Shown: positions 43,550-53,222 of the stretch, piece by piece
Layout: each line of letters opens with the position of its first letter
How positions within the stretch are numbered: the first letter of the stretch is position 1
From: CAVYGN01 sp963796325
GTDB taxonomy: Bacteria > Spirochaetota > Brevinematia > Brevinematales > JAOACQ01
Direction of reading: 5' to 3'
Length of the DNA stretch: 64,000 nt
Assembly (NCBI GenBank): GCA_963796325.1
Contig: CAWCLF010000001.1
Coordinates: forward strand, 1,674,001-1,738,000
Translations under genes and position numbers: made by a program
The notes under the pieces: generated by a model
Seen by the model: only the letters and a program-made list of their open reading frames with translations
What the model was told of the DNA's origin: nothing
The model's database searches: none

Positions 43550-44434
43550 ATGACGATAATGCTCAACGATGAAAAGCTAGATATTACCATAGAAAATGAA
43601 AAGACCGCTTTCGACGTCATCGACGGTTTATCGAAGGAACTGTCAAAGAAAGAGATCATCATTACATCCGTGTCGATCGACGATAAAAACTACGGCGCCG
43701 ATGACGACATACTGAAACGTATCGGGATTGAAGATATAGGAGCCTTGAAGCTGGAGGCGTCGACAAAAGAGGACCTCATCGACAGCCTGCTCGAAGAATG
43801 TAAAAAAGTGCTGAAAAACGTCTCGGAGGATATAAAAGACAACAGGTTCGTTCATTCAAAAGAATTCGGCGAACTGCTCTCCTGGGTCAGGGAAACTATC
43901 GAAACAATCAACAAACTTTCGCTTTTCAATATGAACGAATCGAAGATGATTTTATCGACGATAGATAAAATAACGGAATATATAGGGGACGAAAACAGGG
44001 ATGAAAGCAAGAGTTCGTCGATAATAGCGATCATTGAAAGCCTCGTAAAGTACATCGAAGCCATACGCTTTAAGTTTTCAGCCAATTATTCCGTTACCAG
44101 GGACGATATATTGGCGGCGGTTGAGGAAAGCATCGAGATCCTTCCCCTGATATCGGAGGCTTTCCAGACCGGAAAGGACAAGGATGCTTTCGACAAAATC
44201 AATAAAATTATCAGCGCCCTAGAGATCTGCAGCGTCTTTTTAAGAAAAAATTACGGGACTTTTTCAGTCAATGAAAAAGGAGAGATAGGGATCCTCTACG
44301 AAGATATCAATGCCCTGTTGACGCGTATAGTCGAAGCTTTCGAGAACAGCGATTCGGTCCTGCTTGGTGACCTCCTCGAATACGAGCTTCCGGACAAACT
44401 TGAAAGTTATAAAAGGATCATATTGAAAGGGTAG
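43550..44434 (+). CDS. Unknown protein heading the chemotaxis gene run
   Basis: Not recognised. The first 70 residues alternate strands and a helix (KLDITIENEKTAFDVIDGL, then KEIIITSVSIDDKNYG) and could be a beta-grasp-like domain. The remaining 220 residues are almost wholly helical, acidic and leucine/isoleucine-rich, suggesting a helical bundle. There is no signal peptide or membrane segment. GGAGGG five bases before the ATG is a strong ribosome site. It lies 3 bases before cheR, so a link to chemotaxis or to methylation control is likely from context only. Confidence 0.65.
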   Translation: MTIMLNDEKLDITIENEKTAFDVIDGLSKELSKKEIIITSVSIDDKNYGADDDILKRIGIEDIGALKLEASTKEDLIDSLLEECKKVLKNVSEDIKDNRFVHSKEFGELLSWVRETIETINKLSLFNMNESKMILSTIDKITEYIGDENRDESKSSSIIAIIESLVKYIEAIRFKFSANYSVTRDDILAAVEESIEILPLISEAFQTGKDKDAFDKINKIISALEICSVFLRKNYGTFSVNEKGEIGILYEDINALLTRIVEAFENSDSVLLGDLLEYELPDKLESYKRIILKG

Positions 44435-44437
44435 GTC

Positions 44438-45268
44438 ATGGATCTTGAATCATTAAACTTGAATGAAATCGATTTAAAATACATTGCAGACCTTGTGTAC
44501 GACAACTGCGGTATTGTCTTCAAGGATTCCAACCTGAGCGTGCTGGTAAGCCGCATTTCGACAAAATTGAAAGAGAAAAAGCTCGGATCTCATGAATATC
44601 TGAATCTTCTCAAGGAAAACAAAAAAGAGCTTGCTACATTCATAGATTTTGTAACTACGAATTTTACAAGCTTTTTTAGAAACCCTAAACAGTTCGAAAT
44701 ATTAAAAGAATTCATTCTTCCTGAAATTGTAAAGAGGAATACCGCTTTAAAAACTATAAAGATCTGGAGCGCAGGCTGTTCAACCGGAGAAGAGCCTTAT
44801 TCGATCGCGATGGCTATGGATGAATTCATCAACTCCGGAAAACCGGGGATTTCCGGGTGGAATTATTTTATTACGGCTTCCGACATCAGCCTTGAAAGCC
44901 TCTTCATGGCCAAAGAAGGCAAATTTCCGGAGAGAAGCATTCAAAAAATCGAACAGCCGGTCGTCGAAAAGTATTTTATCAAAGCTGACGATTCATACCT
45001 GATAAAGGAAGAATTTAAAAAAAATGTAAAGTTCGATTATCACAACCTTATTTACGACAATGGAATCCGGGATGTAGATATCACATTCTGCAGGAATGTC
45101 CTTATTTATTTCGATGAAGAAATGCAGAAGAAGGTGATGACAAATATTTATAAATCGATGAAGGAGAAAAGTTACCTTTTGCTCGGCCATTCGGAAAGCC
45201 TGATCGGCTTATTCGAGGATTTTAAACCTTTATTTACAGATAAGGGCGTCATGTATGTCAGGCAATAG
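44438..45268 (+). CDS. cheR: Chemotaxis protein methyltransferase CheR
   Basis: Methylates glutamates of chemoreceptors using SAM. The 276 residues show an N-terminal helical domain and the catalytic domain with TTNFTSFFRNPKQF, the SAM loop WSAGCSTGEEPYSIAM, ASDIS and DITFCRNVLIYFD. Its 3' end overlaps cheB by 14 bases. No chemoreceptor gene is in the window. Confidence 0.96.
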   Translation: MDLESLNLNEIDLKYIADLVYDNCGIVFKDSNLSVLVSRISTKLKEKKLGSHEYLNLLKENKKELATFIDFVTTNFTSFFRNPKQFEILKEFILPEIVKRNTALKTIKIWSAGCSTGEEPYSIAMAMDEFINSGKPGISGWNYFITASDISLESLFMAKEGKFPERSIQKIEQPVVEKYFIKADDSYLIKEEFKKNVKFDYHNLIYDNGIRDVDITFCRNVLIYFDEEMQKKVMTNIYKSMKEKSYLLLGHSESLIGLFEDFKPLFTDKGVMYVRQ

Positions 45269-46385
45269 CAAAATAAAAGTCCTCGTAGTCGACGATTCGG
45301 TCCTTGTAAGGAAATACGTATGCCTGATCCTCGAATCGTTTGAAAATGTCGAACTTGTGGGCGTCGCACCCAATGGTAAAATCGCCCTGCAGAAGATAAT
45401 CCTCTATAAGCCGGATGTCGTCATTCTCGATAATGAAATGCCGGAAATGACAGGGCTGGAACTTCTGAAGTATCTTAAGGAAAACTCTGAAAGCATTAAC
45501 AGGCCGTTCATAATAATGTTCAGTTCGCTGGTAAAAGAGGGAAACGCCGTTACATTCGAAGCCCTGTATTACGGCGCAGCGGATATAATCAGAAAACCCG
45601 AGGGCCATCTTAATGAGAATCTGGAATTCCTGAAAAAGGAGTTCTATCTGAAGATAATGGGGCTTTACCAGGGTAAAAAAGAAACAAAGGCGGCCGATTA
45701 TATTGCAGCCGAAACTCCGGCTCCTCCGGATTACGGAATTCTTCCGGTTTCCGACGTTTTAAAAGGGATGGCGAACCTTGATAAATTGATCCAGAAGAAA
45801 CCGGTAAAACCCGAACTGATCGCAATCGGTTCATCGACCGGAGGACCTGCGGCGATCAGGATCATACTCGATAAACTCGGTCCCCTTCAGGTGCCGCTTG
45901 TAATCGCACAGCATATGCCCCAGGGATTCACAACTGAATTTGCAAAAAACCTGAGCTGCATCTATAAGCGCGAAATATACGAACTTGCCTCCGATGATCC
46001 GTTGAAGGACGGAGTTATTTACATCTGCCCCGGCGGCGTTCACTCGAAGATAGCCAGGGTAAACGGAAACCTGGTTTATCGATCGGATTATACAAATTAC
46101 GACGGCCTGTTCTTCAAGCCTTCCATAGATATTTTTTTCAGTTCCGTAATAGAAGCCGTCGGCAGAAATGCCGTTGGAATCGTTTTAAGCGGCATGGGAA
46201 AGGACGGTTCCATCGAATCGGTCAATCTGAGGAAAGCCGGAGCTATAATGATAGCGCAGGACCAGAACAGTTCCGCCATATGGGGCATGCCCGGGAATTC
46301 CGTTAAAAACGGAGGCATCGACATTATTCTCGATATCAGGGATATTGGGGAAGCGATCAATATAATCACGGCGGGAAGCCGATAA
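45255..46385 (+). CDS. cheB: Chemotaxis response regulator protein-glutamate methylesterase CheB
   Basis: Removes methyl groups from receptors when phosphorylated. The N-terminal receiver (residues 6-125) has the acidic pair VVDDS, phosphoacceptor D59 in VILDNEMPEM, and K114. A linker of about 60 residues leads to the esterase domain with serine in GSSTGG (about 193), histidine in AQHMP (about 220) and aspartate in GMGKDG. The start overlaps cheR. Confidence 0.96.
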   Translation: MSGNSKIKVLVVDDSVLVRKYVCLILESFENVELVGVAPNGKIALQKIILYKPDVVILDNEMPEMTGLELLKYLKENSESINRPFIIMFSSLVKEGNAVTFEALYYGAADIIRKPEGHLNENLEFLKKEFYLKIMGLYQGKKETKAADYIAAETPAPPDYGILPVSDVLKGMANLDKLIQKKPVKPELIAIGSSTGGPAAIRIILDKLGPLQVPLVIAQHMPQGFTTEFAKNLSCIYKREIYELASDDPLKDGVIYICPGGVHSKIARVNGNLVYRSDYTNYDGLFFKPSIDIFFSSVIEAVGRNAVGIVLSGMGKDGSIESVNLRKAGAIMIAQDQNSSAIWGMPGNSVKNGGIDIILDIRDIGEAINIITAGSR

Positions 46386-46442
46386 ATATTAATCGGAATC
46401 CCGGAGGGAACCGGGTAAACAACAATTTAATTGTTGATATAA

Positions 46443-46472
46443 TTGATGTTTTGAAATATACTTTATTATATT
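46443..46472 (+). promoter_or_regulatory. Possible internal promoter before cheA
   Basis: TTGATG (46443-46448), 18 bases, TATATT (46467-46472), 49 bases before cheA. The 135-base gap between cheB and cheA is the largest within the chemotaxis cluster. Confidence 0.45.
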
Positions 46473-46520
46473 TTGATATGCCGGGCAGGTATATCCCGTT
46501 AGAAATCAGGGGGAGGCTTG

Positions 46521-48794
46521 ATGCCTGATTTTTCAGAAGAACTGATTAAGGATTTTCTTGATGAAGCATTTGAACTTCTGGATAGTATGGAAAAGAGCCT
46601 GCTTGTCCTTGAAAAAAATCAGGGCGACGATAAATCGATAAATGAGATCTTCAGATGCGCGCATACAATAAAAGGGGGCGCGGGGACTGTAGGTTATCCG
46701 GAGATTCAGGCGTTTACCCACATCATGGAAGATATCCTCGATCTTTCCAGGAAAAAAACGATAACTTTAAAATACGAAGACATATCCCTTCTTCTCCGCT
46801 GCAGGGACGAACTTGAAAAGATGCTCGAAGCGAGGCAGAAAAAAGAGATTTATACCGGCGCAAGCATAGAAAATGTTAAAAACGAATTGATGAAGCTTAA
46901 GGAAAGGGCCGGCGCCGGCGCTGCCCCACCGGCTCCGGGAAAAGCGGAATCAAAAATACCGGCATTCAATGAAAACAAGATAGTTGAAGAATCGGAACTG
47001 TTGAAAGAGGATCTTTCGATCCTGACAAAAGCGGATTTCGGAATGCTGCGCGCTCTTATCAATGCCGGGATTTCCCATTACGATCTTTCCCTGATCACGG
47101 ATTTAATGAATAAAGGCCGCAACGTTTTTGTATTGAAATACGTGTTCAATAAAACCTACGAGATGAAAGAGGTTTCTTCTTTTCAAATCTACGCTCTTCT
47201 TAACGATATATCGGAAATTATTAAAATTCACCCGGCGCTCGATGAGCTTGAAAAATCTTTTTATCCCGAAGTCCTCTTCATAATCAGCACGGATAAAAAA
47301 GAAAAGACTGTCAGGGATAAAACGAACCTTACAGACATGGTCGACACTCTTTCAATACTGGAAATGACGCTCGATACTGTAAAGAGCCTCGATCAAATGG
47401 AAGGTAAAAAAGGGAATGTTGCCCAGGAGAAAAAAGAAACCGGTGAAAAAGGCCCTGAAACCGCCGAATCGGACGTACAGAAGAGGAATATTACGACATT
47501 GCGCGTCGAAAGCTGGAAAATCGACGAACTTTTAAATTTTCTCGGAGAACTCGTGATAATAAAGGCCGCGTTCAATCAGCTCGATAACGAATTCGATTCG
47601 ATCGGCACGGATATTAAATCGACGCTGAGAGAGTTTTTGAATGGAGTTTTAAAATTGAACCTTACGGGTGAAAACGAAATAGTCAGGGAGAAAAACGCAA
47701 CCTTAAGCGCCGCATTGAACAAACTTTTCGGCTCATTCGACCTCTATACTGACAGCATGCAGAAGATAAACAGGATCCTTACAAGCCTCCAGGAAAATGT
47801 GATGAACATGCGGATGGTGCCGGTCCAGATGGTCTTTTCGCGCTTTCCCAGGCTCATCCGCGATATGGCGGACAGGATGAATAAAAAGGTCGATCTTATA
47901 ATCGAGGGAGTGGAAACGGAAATCGACAAGGGAATGGTCGACGATATATTCGATCCCCTGATCCATATTTTGCGGAATTCGATAGACCATGGAATCGAGC
48001 TGCCCGAGGAAAGGATAAAAGCCGGAAAACCCGAAACCGGCAAGATGATCCTGAAGGCGAACCATGAAGGCGACTCGATAGTAATCGAACTCCGGGATGA
48101 CGGAAAGGGCATCGATATCGACGCAATAAAAGAAAAAGCGATACAGACCGGCGTTGTAAAAAAAGACGTGATCTCTAAACTGTCTCAAAGGGAGCTCCTG
48201 GGGCTTATATTCATTCCGGGCCTCTCCACCGCGAAAGTCGTGACCGATATGTCCGGCCGCGGAGTGGGAATGGACGTCGTGAAGAGGAAGATTGAAGAAA
48301 TCGGAGGAAACGTCGGCGTTTCGACTTCGAAGGGAAAGGGAACGAAGATAACCATCAGGCTGCCGCTGACCCTTGCCATAATCCAGGGCCTGCTTGTCGT
48401 CGTCCATAAGATGCATTACGTAATCCCTGTCGCTTCGGTCGAAGAAACCGTTATCATAAAATACAGCGACCTCAGGGAAATAAACGGGAAATTGACATTC
48501 GAGCTCCGGGGCAAATTTATTCCGGTTATGTCGCTTGAAAACTATTTTTACAAATCCGAACTCAAACCGGATGCCGAAGGCAAAATATTCTGCATAGTAT
48601 CCAAATACGGCGAAAATCTCGTCGGGATCCTTGTTGAAGAAGTTATCGGCGAACAGGATATTGTAATAAAGAGCCTTAATACGAAGCTGATAAAGAGCCC
48701 TGGAATATCAGCCGCTACTATAATCGGCAACGGAGACATAGGATATATAATAGAAACGGCGCAGATAATAATACAGAATTTCAGAACTTCCTGA
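46521..48794 (+). CDS. cheA: Chemotaxis histidine kinase CheA
   Basis: Couples receptors to CheY and CheB by phosphotransfer. The 757 residues include an Hpt domain with H48 in CAHTIKGGAG, a P2-like CheY-binding domain (about 165-290), dimerisation helices from TTLRVESWKIDELLN, the ATPase domain with HILRNSIDHGIE, LRDDGKGIDID and DMSGRGVGMDVV, and a C-terminal CheW-like domain. ATG 46521 follows GGGGGAGG; the TTG three bases upstream is less likely. cheW, cheX and cheY follow, the order typical of spirochaetes. Confidence 0.97.
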   Translation: MPDFSEELIKDFLDEAFELLDSMEKSLLVLEKNQGDDKSINEIFRCAHTIKGGAGTVGYPEIQAFTHIMEDILDLSRKKTITLKYEDISLLLRCRDELEKMLEARQKKEIYTGASIENVKNELMKLKERAGAGAAPPAPGKAESKIPAFNENKIVEESELLKEDLSILTKADFGMLRALINAGISHYDLSLITDLMNKGRNVFVLKYVFNKTYEMKEVSSFQIYALLNDISEIIKIHPALDELEKSFYPEVLFIISTDKKEKTVRDKTNLTDMVDTLSILEMTLDTVKSLDQMEGKKGNVAQEKKETGEKGPETAESDVQKRNITTLRVESWKIDELLNFLGELVIIKAAFNQLDNEFDSIGTDIKSTLREFLNGVLKLNLTGENEIVREKNATLSAALNKLFGSFDLYTDSMQKINRILTSLQENVMNMRMVPVQMVFSRFPRLIRDMADRMNKKVDLIIEGVETEIDKGMVDDIFDPLIHILRNSIDHGIELPEERIKAGKPETGKMILKANHEGDSIVIELRDDGKGIDIDAIKEKAIQTGVVKKDVISKLSQRELLGLIFIPGLSTAKVVTDMSGRGVGMDVVKRKIEEIGGNVGVSTSKGKGTKITIRLPLTLAIIQGLLVVVHKMHYVIPVASVEETVIIKYSDLREINGKLTFELRGKFIPVMSLENYFYKSELKPDAEGKIFCIVSKYGENLVGILVEEVIGEQDIVIKSLNTKLIKSPGISAATIIGNGDIGYIIETAQIIIQNFRTS

Positions 48795-48821
48795 AACTTT
48801 TGAATTGACAGGAGGAGGATT

Positions 48822-49334
48822 TTGGACCAAAAAATCCTTAACAAAAAAATCGAAGACAGGGCGCAGGAGAAAAAGTCGAAAGTTTTTTTCCAGGCCATAT
48901 CGTTTAAACTGGACGATAATATTTATGCAATGGATGTCATGAACATTGTGGAAATCATTTTCGCACATAGAATATACAAGGTGCCGAACACCGACTCGAG
49001 GCTCCTGGGCGTATTGAACCTCAGGGGCAACATCCTGCCCGTATACAGTTTGAAAATGATTCTCGGCATGGAAGATTCCGTCAAGGACAGGGACGTTATC
49101 GACGAAGAGGAAAAATTCATAATAATGATCAGGAAGGAGAAAGATACATTCGGCATATTCATAGACGCTATCTATAAAAATATTACCGCCACGGAGGATA
49201 ATTACAGGACGGGGACTTTTATTGAAAAATGGTCGAAAAACTCGCTTTTTAAAGGGGTTATCCTTGAAGAGGAGAAGGAAATTCTTATTGTGAACGTTGA
49301 AAGTCTCTTGAAATTTATTGTAACATTAAAGTAG
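48822..49334 (+). CDS. cheW: Chemotaxis coupling protein CheW
   Basis: Links CheA to receptors. The 170 residues contain the CheW fold: FQAISFKLDDNIYAMDVMNIVEII, the KVPNTDSRLLGVLNLRGNILPVY core, and GIFIDAIYKNI. The start is TTG 48822 with AGGAGGAGGA immediately before it; no ATG occurs near enough. About 28 extra charged residues precede the domain. Confidence 0.94.
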   Translation: MDQKILNKKIEDRAQEKKSKVFFQAISFKLDDNIYAMDVMNIVEIIFAHRIYKVPNTDSRLLGVLNLRGNILPVYSLKMILGMEDSVKDRDVIDEEEKFIIMIRKEKDTFGIFIDAIYKNITATEDNYRTGTFIEKWSKNSLFKGVILEEEKEILIVNVESLLKFIVTLK

Positions 49335-49349
49335 AATCGGGAGGAATGC

Positions 49350-49811
49350 ATGCGCATAGAATATATAAATCCTTTTGTCGAAGCGTCGTTCGATATTTTA
49401 AATGAAGTTCTTCAGACAACCGTTAAAAGAGGGCAGCTGTACCTTAAAAAACTCGGTGAATCAATGAAGGGCGTGGCGGTTGTCGTCGGCGTCGTAGGTA
49501 AATTGAAAGGAAGGATAGTCTTCGACCTGGCTGAAGATACCGCCATCAAGATAGCTTCGAAGCTTAACGGGGAAGAATTCAAGACATTCAACGAAATGGC
49601 CAGGAGCACTATATCGGAAATAGCAAATATGATTACCGGGCGGTCGGTTACAAAACTCGAAAAAGACAAGCTTAATTTCAGCTTTACTCCCCCTACGCTG
49701 ATAACAGGCGAGAATCTGAATATTTACGAGTATGCGGATATGGAAGCCCTGATAATTCCTATCGATACCGGTATGGGCGTAATTGAAATTAATATAGCTT
49801 TTAAAGAATAA
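49350..49811 (+). CDS. cheX: CheY-P phosphatase CheX
   Basis: Dephosphorylates CheY-P; used in place of CheZ by spirochaetes and Thermotoga. The 153 residues show the CheC/CheX catalytic helix with Glu and Asn in ARSTISEIANMITG, and the YEYADMEALIIPIDTGMGVIEINIAF end. GGGAGG precedes the start. The position between cheW and cheY matches the spirochaete order. Confidence 0.93.
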   Translation: MRIEYINPFVEASFDILNEVLQTTVKRGQLYLKKLGESMKGVAVVVGVVGKLKGRIVFDLAEDTAIKIASKLNGEEFKTFNEMARSTISEIANMITGRSVTKLEKDKLNFSFTPPTLITGENLNIYEYADMEALIIPIDTGMGVIEINIAFKE

Positions 49812-49822
49812 GGAGGTTGAAC

Positions 49823-50245
49823 ATGCCGATTGTTTACGACGAAAACGGTCTTCCTACAGGCAGGAAAGTGGGCGGAGGAAACGTTAAAGTCCTTATAATA
49901 GACGATTCCCAGTTTATAATAAAACACCTCAGCCAGATTTTCATGTCAAGGGACTTTGAAATAATCGGAACTGCCGATAACGGCAAGGTAGGGGTCGACC
50001 TCTTTAAAGAGGTGCACGATAAAACCGATATTGTAACCCTTGATATAACTATGCCTGAAATGGACGGACTGGAGGCATTGAAGCAGATAAAATCGATCGA
50101 TCAGAATGCTGTCGTTATAATGGTTACGGCAATAGGAACAGCCGAGGCTGTCAAGGAAGCAATAAAGCTCGGGGCAAAGGGGTATATCGTCAAACCTCTC
50201 GACAGGGAAAAGGTAATTGAAAGAATCGGTCAAATTCTTAAATAA
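49823..50245 (+). CDS. cheY: Chemotaxis response regulator CheY
   Basis: Phosphorylated output protein that acts on the flagellar switch. The 140 residues have a 20-residue extension (PIVYDENGLPTGRKVG) before the receiver; such extensions are familiar from spirochaete CheY. The receiver has IIDDS, phosphoacceptor D74 in TLDITMPEMDG, Thr in MVTAIG and Lys in IVKPLD. ATG 49823 follows AAGGAGG. Confidence 0.95.
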   Translation: MPIVYDENGLPTGRKVGGGNVKVLIIDDSQFIIKHLSQIFMSRDFEIIGTADNGKVGVDLFKEVHDKTDIVTLDITMPEMDGLEALKQIKSIDQNAVVIMVTAIGTAEAVKEAIKLGAKGYIVKPLDREKVIERIGQILK

Positions 50246-50269
50246 CACGTCATCGGATTGGAAAAAATT

Positions 50270-51232
50270 ATGGATCTTGTAATAGGTGTCGATTTGGGCG
50301 GTACGGCTATAAAAGCCGGCATAGCCGATGAAAAGGGGAAAATTTACAAATCGCTCGAGGTCCCTACAGGGGTTGAAGCGAATTCCCTTGAACTGATAAT
50401 GCGGAATATAAAAAGCTGCATTTCAAAGTTAATCTCCGAAGCGTCCGGAGGAAAGATCCGGGCGATCGGAATCGGCGTTCCCGGGATAGTAAAAGATAAC
50501 GGCAATATCAGCATATTTTCAAATATCCGCGTATTCGATAATTACCCGATGGGCGAAGACATCGAAAAGGAATTTAACATTTCTGTTTTTGTCGATAACG
50601 ACGCTAATAATGCGGCGCGCGGCGAATTTATTTTCGGTGCGGGAACCGGCAAAAGAGATTTTGTATTGATAACCCTCGGCACCGGAATCGGCGGAGGGAT
50701 TTTTATAAACGGGGATATCTACAGCGGCACAAACGGATGCGCCGGCGAGGCGGGCCACATGGTCATAGTACCCGGCGGCAGGCAGTGCGGATGCGGCAAT
50801 TTCGGATGCTGGGAGGCTTATGGCTCAGCCAGCGCAATGATTAAAAGGGTTAATAACCTCATAGGAAGGAAATTGAAAACATCGCTTTCCCCGTATTATC
50901 CAGATAAAATGGACGCCAGGATAATAGCAAGGGAAGCGGAAGCGGGGGATGAAATAGCACTGCAGGCTTTTGACGAAACGGCTTATTATATCGGCCTGGG
51001 AACGGCGAACCTGATCAATATTCTCAACCCGCAGCTCTGCATATTCGGAGGCGGGTTATCGCATGCCGGGAAATTCCTGTTCGATAAAGTAAAGAAACAT
51101 GCAAGGCTTAATACCGCACCTGCGGCAAGAGATTCCTTTGAAATCGTCACGGCAAAACTGGGCAACAAGGCAGGCGTTCTTGGAGCTGCGGCGCTGGCTT
51201 TCATGAAAATAAATCTTAAAAAGAGACGCTGA
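50270..51232 (+). CDS. glk: ROK family glucokinase
   Basis: Phosphorylates glucose or a related sugar with ATP. The 320 residues show the phosphate loop GVDLGGTAIKAG, IGIGVPGIV, the catalytic aspartate in VDNDANNAARGE, LGTGIGGGIF, and the zinc motif CGCGNFGCWE with EAGH upstream. ROK members also include fructokinases and GlcNAc kinases, so sugar identity is probable, not certain. ATG 50270 is chosen; TTG 50258 is an alternative. It shares one base with the next gene (TGATG). Confidence 0.9.
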   Translation: MDLVIGVDLGGTAIKAGIADEKGKIYKSLEVPTGVEANSLELIMRNIKSCISKLISEASGGKIRAIGIGVPGIVKDNGNISIFSNIRVFDNYPMGEDIEKEFNISVFVDNDANNAARGEFIFGAGTGKRDFVLITLGTGIGGGIFINGDIYSGTNGCAGEAGHMVIVPGGRQCGCGNFGCWEAYGSASAMIKRVNNLIGRKLKTSLSPYYPDKMDARIIAREAEAGDEIALQAFDETAYYIGLGTANLINILNPQLCIFGGGLSHAGKFLFDKVKKHARLNTAPAARDSFEIVTAKLGNKAGVLGAAALAFMKINLKKRR

Positions 51233-52362
51233 TGAAGATAAAATTTTATATTCCGGCTGCCGGTTTCATCATCCTCCTGTTTATATCCGCCATCCCCCTG
51301 TATTCTTCTTTGATAATCGATTGTGAAGGGCTGGGATATGCCCAAGCCGAAGCATTAGCTCCCGGTTTTTCAAACTTGAACGTCAAAGCGGTTATGATCG
51401 GCAGTCCTTTCAAAGCTTATGAAAATAAAAAAAGGGACATGAAGGCATACGATTTTTTCGATACGGGAGATAGAATGCAGAGAGGTTCGATAGAGACAGC
51501 CCTAGGCAGCGCTTCCGATTTTTCGAATTTCGTGAGTTTTTTTCATGAAAAAAAAATAGAAGTTTATTGTCTTGTAGATCTTTTCAGGCAGAAACCGGGT
51601 TTTAAAAGGGATATGTGGGAAGCCTCCGACTTTACTCCCGACAGTTACGCCAGCGGAGACGAATATTATATCGATATAAACAAGGCGCCGGCCGTAAAAA
51701 AATTCTCGGGCATATTGTCATTTATAACGGCATTGCCGGTTGACGAATGGGTTGCAGACCTCCGGGGCATGCCTCAAAAAAATGAAAAATCATACCGGGA
51801 ATACCTTCTGGGAAATAATAAAGGTAAAATAATAATACTGTCCGACAGCTCTCTTGAATATGAATTCCGGATGAGTTCAAGGGATTACAATTACCTCAGG
51901 GAAAAGATATTCATTATGCCGCTCCCGAAGCTTAATTCCGTGAAATCGTTCCAGCCGCACACCGCCTGGCTGCATCTTATCGGCAGCGACAGCCTGTCCG
52001 TCAATAATTTTGCAGTGATGACTTATCTGGTTTCCCAGGGGGAAAATGTCGTAATTCCTTATAACTTGCTGAATTCCTACGGCCTGGATATTTTAAGTTA
52101 TTTTAAAGATTCGCCCCGCTTCAGCGTCCAGGCTATATCGGATGAAAAACTTGTTCTCTATTCTCAGGATAAAGCGGCAGCGTTCAATTTTTCCGGAGAA
52201 TTTTCTTTCTGGAAATCTCTTAGAATATCCGGCATTAAAAACGGATCTTATAAAAGCGTTTTCGGGGGAGAAGTTTTGATTCAAAAAGAGGCTGAAACGG
52301 ATTTTTTCATGTTTCCTGAAACAGAAGCGGTCTGGGACATGGAAAAGCCGCAGGCCGATTGA
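51232..52362 (+). CDS. Exported protein of unknown function
   Basis: Not recognised. The 376 residues begin with a signal peptide (IILLFISAIPLYSSL). The mature part starts LIIDCEGLGYAQAEA and has alternating strands and helices throughout (VKAVMIGSP, IEVYCLVDLF, DEWVADLRGM, GKIIILSD, AWLHLIGSDS), which suggests a TIM-barrel-like or glycoside-hydrolase-like fold. There are no clear catalytic motifs. It overlaps the glucokinase stop by one base. Confidence 0.6.
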   Translation: MKIKFYIPAAGFIILLFISAIPLYSSLIIDCEGLGYAQAEALAPGFSNLNVKAVMIGSPFKAYENKKRDMKAYDFFDTGDRMQRGSIETALGSASDFSNFVSFFHEKKIEVYCLVDLFRQKPGFKRDMWEASDFTPDSYASGDEYYIDINKAPAVKKFSGILSFITALPVDEWVADLRGMPQKNEKSYREYLLGNNKGKIIILSDSSLEYEFRMSSRDYNYLREKIFIMPLPKLNSVKSFQPHTAWLHLIGSDSLSVNNFAVMTYLVSQGENVVIPYNLLNSYGLDILSYFKDSPRFSVQAISDEKLVLYSQDKAAAFNFSGEFSFWKSLRISGIKNGSYKSVFGGEVLIQKEAETDFFMFPETEAVWDMEKPQAD

Positions 52363-52381
52363 TGCGGGGTTTTGTAAAAAA

Positions 52382-53202
52382 ATGATAAAGAAAATAGCCG
52401 TACCTATTTTATTATTAGCCATGTTTCATGTTCCCAGTATTATAAATTCGACGAGCTTTACGACAAGGGAGAATATCTCTCCGCTTTCCATCTTCTCGAC
52501 AGTATTAACGATAAAAACAGCATTCATTATCAGAGAAGGCTTTACCGTGTCGTAATCAAACTGGCATTGGACGGCGATAGCGATTTCATTGCAAAGCTCG
52601 AACCCATGATAAAAAATAGTCCGACGGCCGATGTGAATTCATATCTTGATTTCGGAACGGCATATATCGATTTTCTTCAGGCAAGGGATTCGCCGCAATA
52701 CCTTTCAGTCGTTTCAAATCTGATCGATATGAATAATGTTCCTGAAGAATTCACGGTTTACGCTTTTAAGCTGAGGGGCATCTCGCGCTATAAACTGGGA
52801 GGTTATTCCGACGCTATCGACGACCTGGAAAAAAGCTATAAACTTATGCCGTATATCGACGATCTTTATTTTATAGGCAAATGTTATTACGGCCTGCAGG
52901 ATTACAGGAAGGCTTACGATTATTTCAGCAAAGTGGACAGGGACACGCAAAATATGTATTTCAGGGGGCTTGCAAATTTCGAGATGGGAGAAATAGATTT
53001 TTATGAGACTAACTACAACGACGCATTGAATAAGTATATCGAATCGGTGAATTATTACTCGAGAAATGCCGTCTGTACATACAAGATCGCCAAATGCCTG
53101 GAAAAATTAAAATATAACCGTTTGAGCCCGAAATTTTACAAAACATCTCTGAGGATAACCAACGATTACGCTAACGCATGGTTTTTTCTTAATATCAATT
53201 GA
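52382..53202 (+). CDS. TPR lipoprotein with an apparent frameshift near the signal peptide
   Basis: ATG 52382 begins a signal-peptide-like stretch MIKKIAVPILLLA, but this frame stops about 50 codons later. The next frame is open from 52378 and reads VSCSQYYKFDELYDKGEYLSA from about 52423, just where a lipobox and the mature protein should follow. It continues through TPR-like repeats to 53202. The lipobox cysteine is thus one frame away from the signal segment; losing one base near 52420 would explain this. Without the repair only a shorter product from TTG 52567, which has no ribosome site, is possible. Either a sequencing or assembly error or a real broken gene. Confidence 0.6.
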
Positions 53203-53222
53203 CAAGGGGACGGGGGCGCCGG

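Noticed and set aside
47733..48416. 227-codon frame opposite cheA
   Set aside because: It lies antisense to the conserved kinase domain and has no recognisable protein features.
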